Positions 5,575-6,086 of a DNA stretch of 6,086 nucleotides are shown one piece after another. Every line of letters starts with the position of its first letter. Within the stretch, counting starts at the first letter, position 1. The position numbers and the translations under genes are program-made. This DNA is from Anaerolineae bacterium (GTDB lineage: Bacteria > Chloroflexota > Anaerolineae > Aggregatilineales > Phototrophicaceae), in NCBI GenBank assembly GCA_014379235.1, contig JACMMD010000297.1, positions 1 through 6,086 on the forward strand, in the 5' to 3' direction. The notes beneath the pieces were generated by a model that was not told the DNA's origin, searched no databases, and was given only the letters and a program-made list of their open reading frames with translations.

Positions 5575-6086
5575 ATGTATGGGGCCGCCGTGAGATTTGA
5601 GGATCAAGATCGTAACCAGCTTTTGGCGACAGCATACCAGATTCAGACCGATGCACAGTTGTTATCTAGTCGCATCGCTGTCGTGAACGAGATTGCTACC
5701 GCCATCAACAACTCCTTGAGCCTCGACGAGATTTTGCAAGTCGTCGCTAATGATGCTCGCTGGCTGCTCAACTTTGAGCATTGCAGCGTTTACATTCGCA
5801 AGATTGGCGAACCGTGGGGTTTAGTCACGCTGTTCGGGCCGGCGCTCGATACGACAATCTCACTCGATGACAATGATCCGATACAGTGTGCGCTGCGAAC
5901 GGGGCAGCGACAGCTCATCCATACGGATGGACTGAATTCCAACGCTGCTGGCGCAGGGATGCCAGATAAGGGCATTCTCGCGCCCTATTCGTCGTTGATG
6001 ATTATCCCGCTGCAAAGTGAAGGCGGTGTCATCGGCACGCTGAACTTTGCCACGACCACCCCTGATACCTACAACGCCGACGACTA
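5575..6086 (+). CDS. GAF-domain sensory/signalling protein, N-terminal part only
   Basis: The gene runs off the right edge; 170 residues are visible. Residues about 8-45 form a polar heptad-like helix (QDRNQLLATAYQIQTDAQLL, then IAVVNEIATAINNS), typical of the linker before GAF modules. A GAF domain follows: LSLDEILQVVANDARWLLNFEHCSVYI (48-74), HTDGL (116-120), SSLMIIPLQ (139-147) and GVIGTLNFAT (151-160). GAF domains bind small ligands or chromophores, or dimerise. In this layout they usually precede a histidine kinase, GGDEF, phosphatase or further GAF module, which would lie past the window end. The start is uncertain: the ATG at 5575 has no ribosome site, a GTG at 5590 has GGGG 5 nt upstream, and the frame is open back to 5491, after a TGA at 5488. 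No transmembrane segment is seen in the visible part. Confidence 0.75.
   Translation, partial: MYGAAVRFEDQDRNQLLATAYQIQTDAQLLSSRIAVVNEIATAINNSLSLDEILQVVANDARWLLNFEHCSVYIRKIGEPWGLVTLFGPALDTTISLDDNDPIQCALRTGQRQLIHTDGLNSNAAGAGMPDKGILAPYSSLMIIPLQSEGGVIGTLNFATTTPDTYNADD

Overview
The window looks like an ordinary chromosomal stretch of an environmental bacterium. By eye it is moderately GC-rich, with short intergenic gaps, genes alternating in strand, and several palindromic intergenic repeats. The protein set (M50B-type membrane peptidase, ArsN1-like acetyltransferase, LutA, GAF protein) and the repeat style would fit Chloroflexota (Anaerolineae-like). That placement is inference only, since no rRNA or other marker gene is present. 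I see no tRNA, rRNA, CRISPR array, transposase, phage gene or clear defence system.

Layout. At 1-14 lies the edge of a palindromic repeat. It is followed by an M50B-like membrane metalloprotease (+, 46-801), which converges on a small single-pass protein of unknown function (-, 838-1308). An AT-rich divergent promoter region (about 1324-1453) separates that gene from a seven-helix membrane protein of unknown function (+, 1454-2218). The membrane gene converges with an 18 bp gap on a minus-strand block made of an alpha/beta hydrolase (2237-3067) and an ArsN1-like N-acetyltransferase (3064-3624). These two genes overlap by ATGA, so they are probably co-transcribed and translationally coupled. 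A perfect 30 bp palindrome (3644-3673) separates them from a second, smaller alpha/beta hydrolase on the same strand (3685-4329).

The gap 4330-4585 separates that hydrolase from a divergent lutA-like gene (+, 4586-5377). It holds an AT-rich promoter candidate and a composite of four small hairpins (4453-4563) built around CTAAAG/CTTTAG. After lutA comes a gap of about 200 bp with a weak hairpin and a puzzling short reading frame. A GAF-domain sensory protein then starts and runs off the right edge (+, from about 5575).

Functional links are weak. The two hydrolases and the acetyltransferase look like small-molecule or detoxification enzymes. LutA belongs to lactate oxidation but lacks its usual partners LutB and LutC on the downstream side. 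The most distinctive content is the set of intergenic palindromic repeats and the uncharacterised seven-helix protein with a His/Glu-rich loop, rather than a recognisable new multi-gene system.
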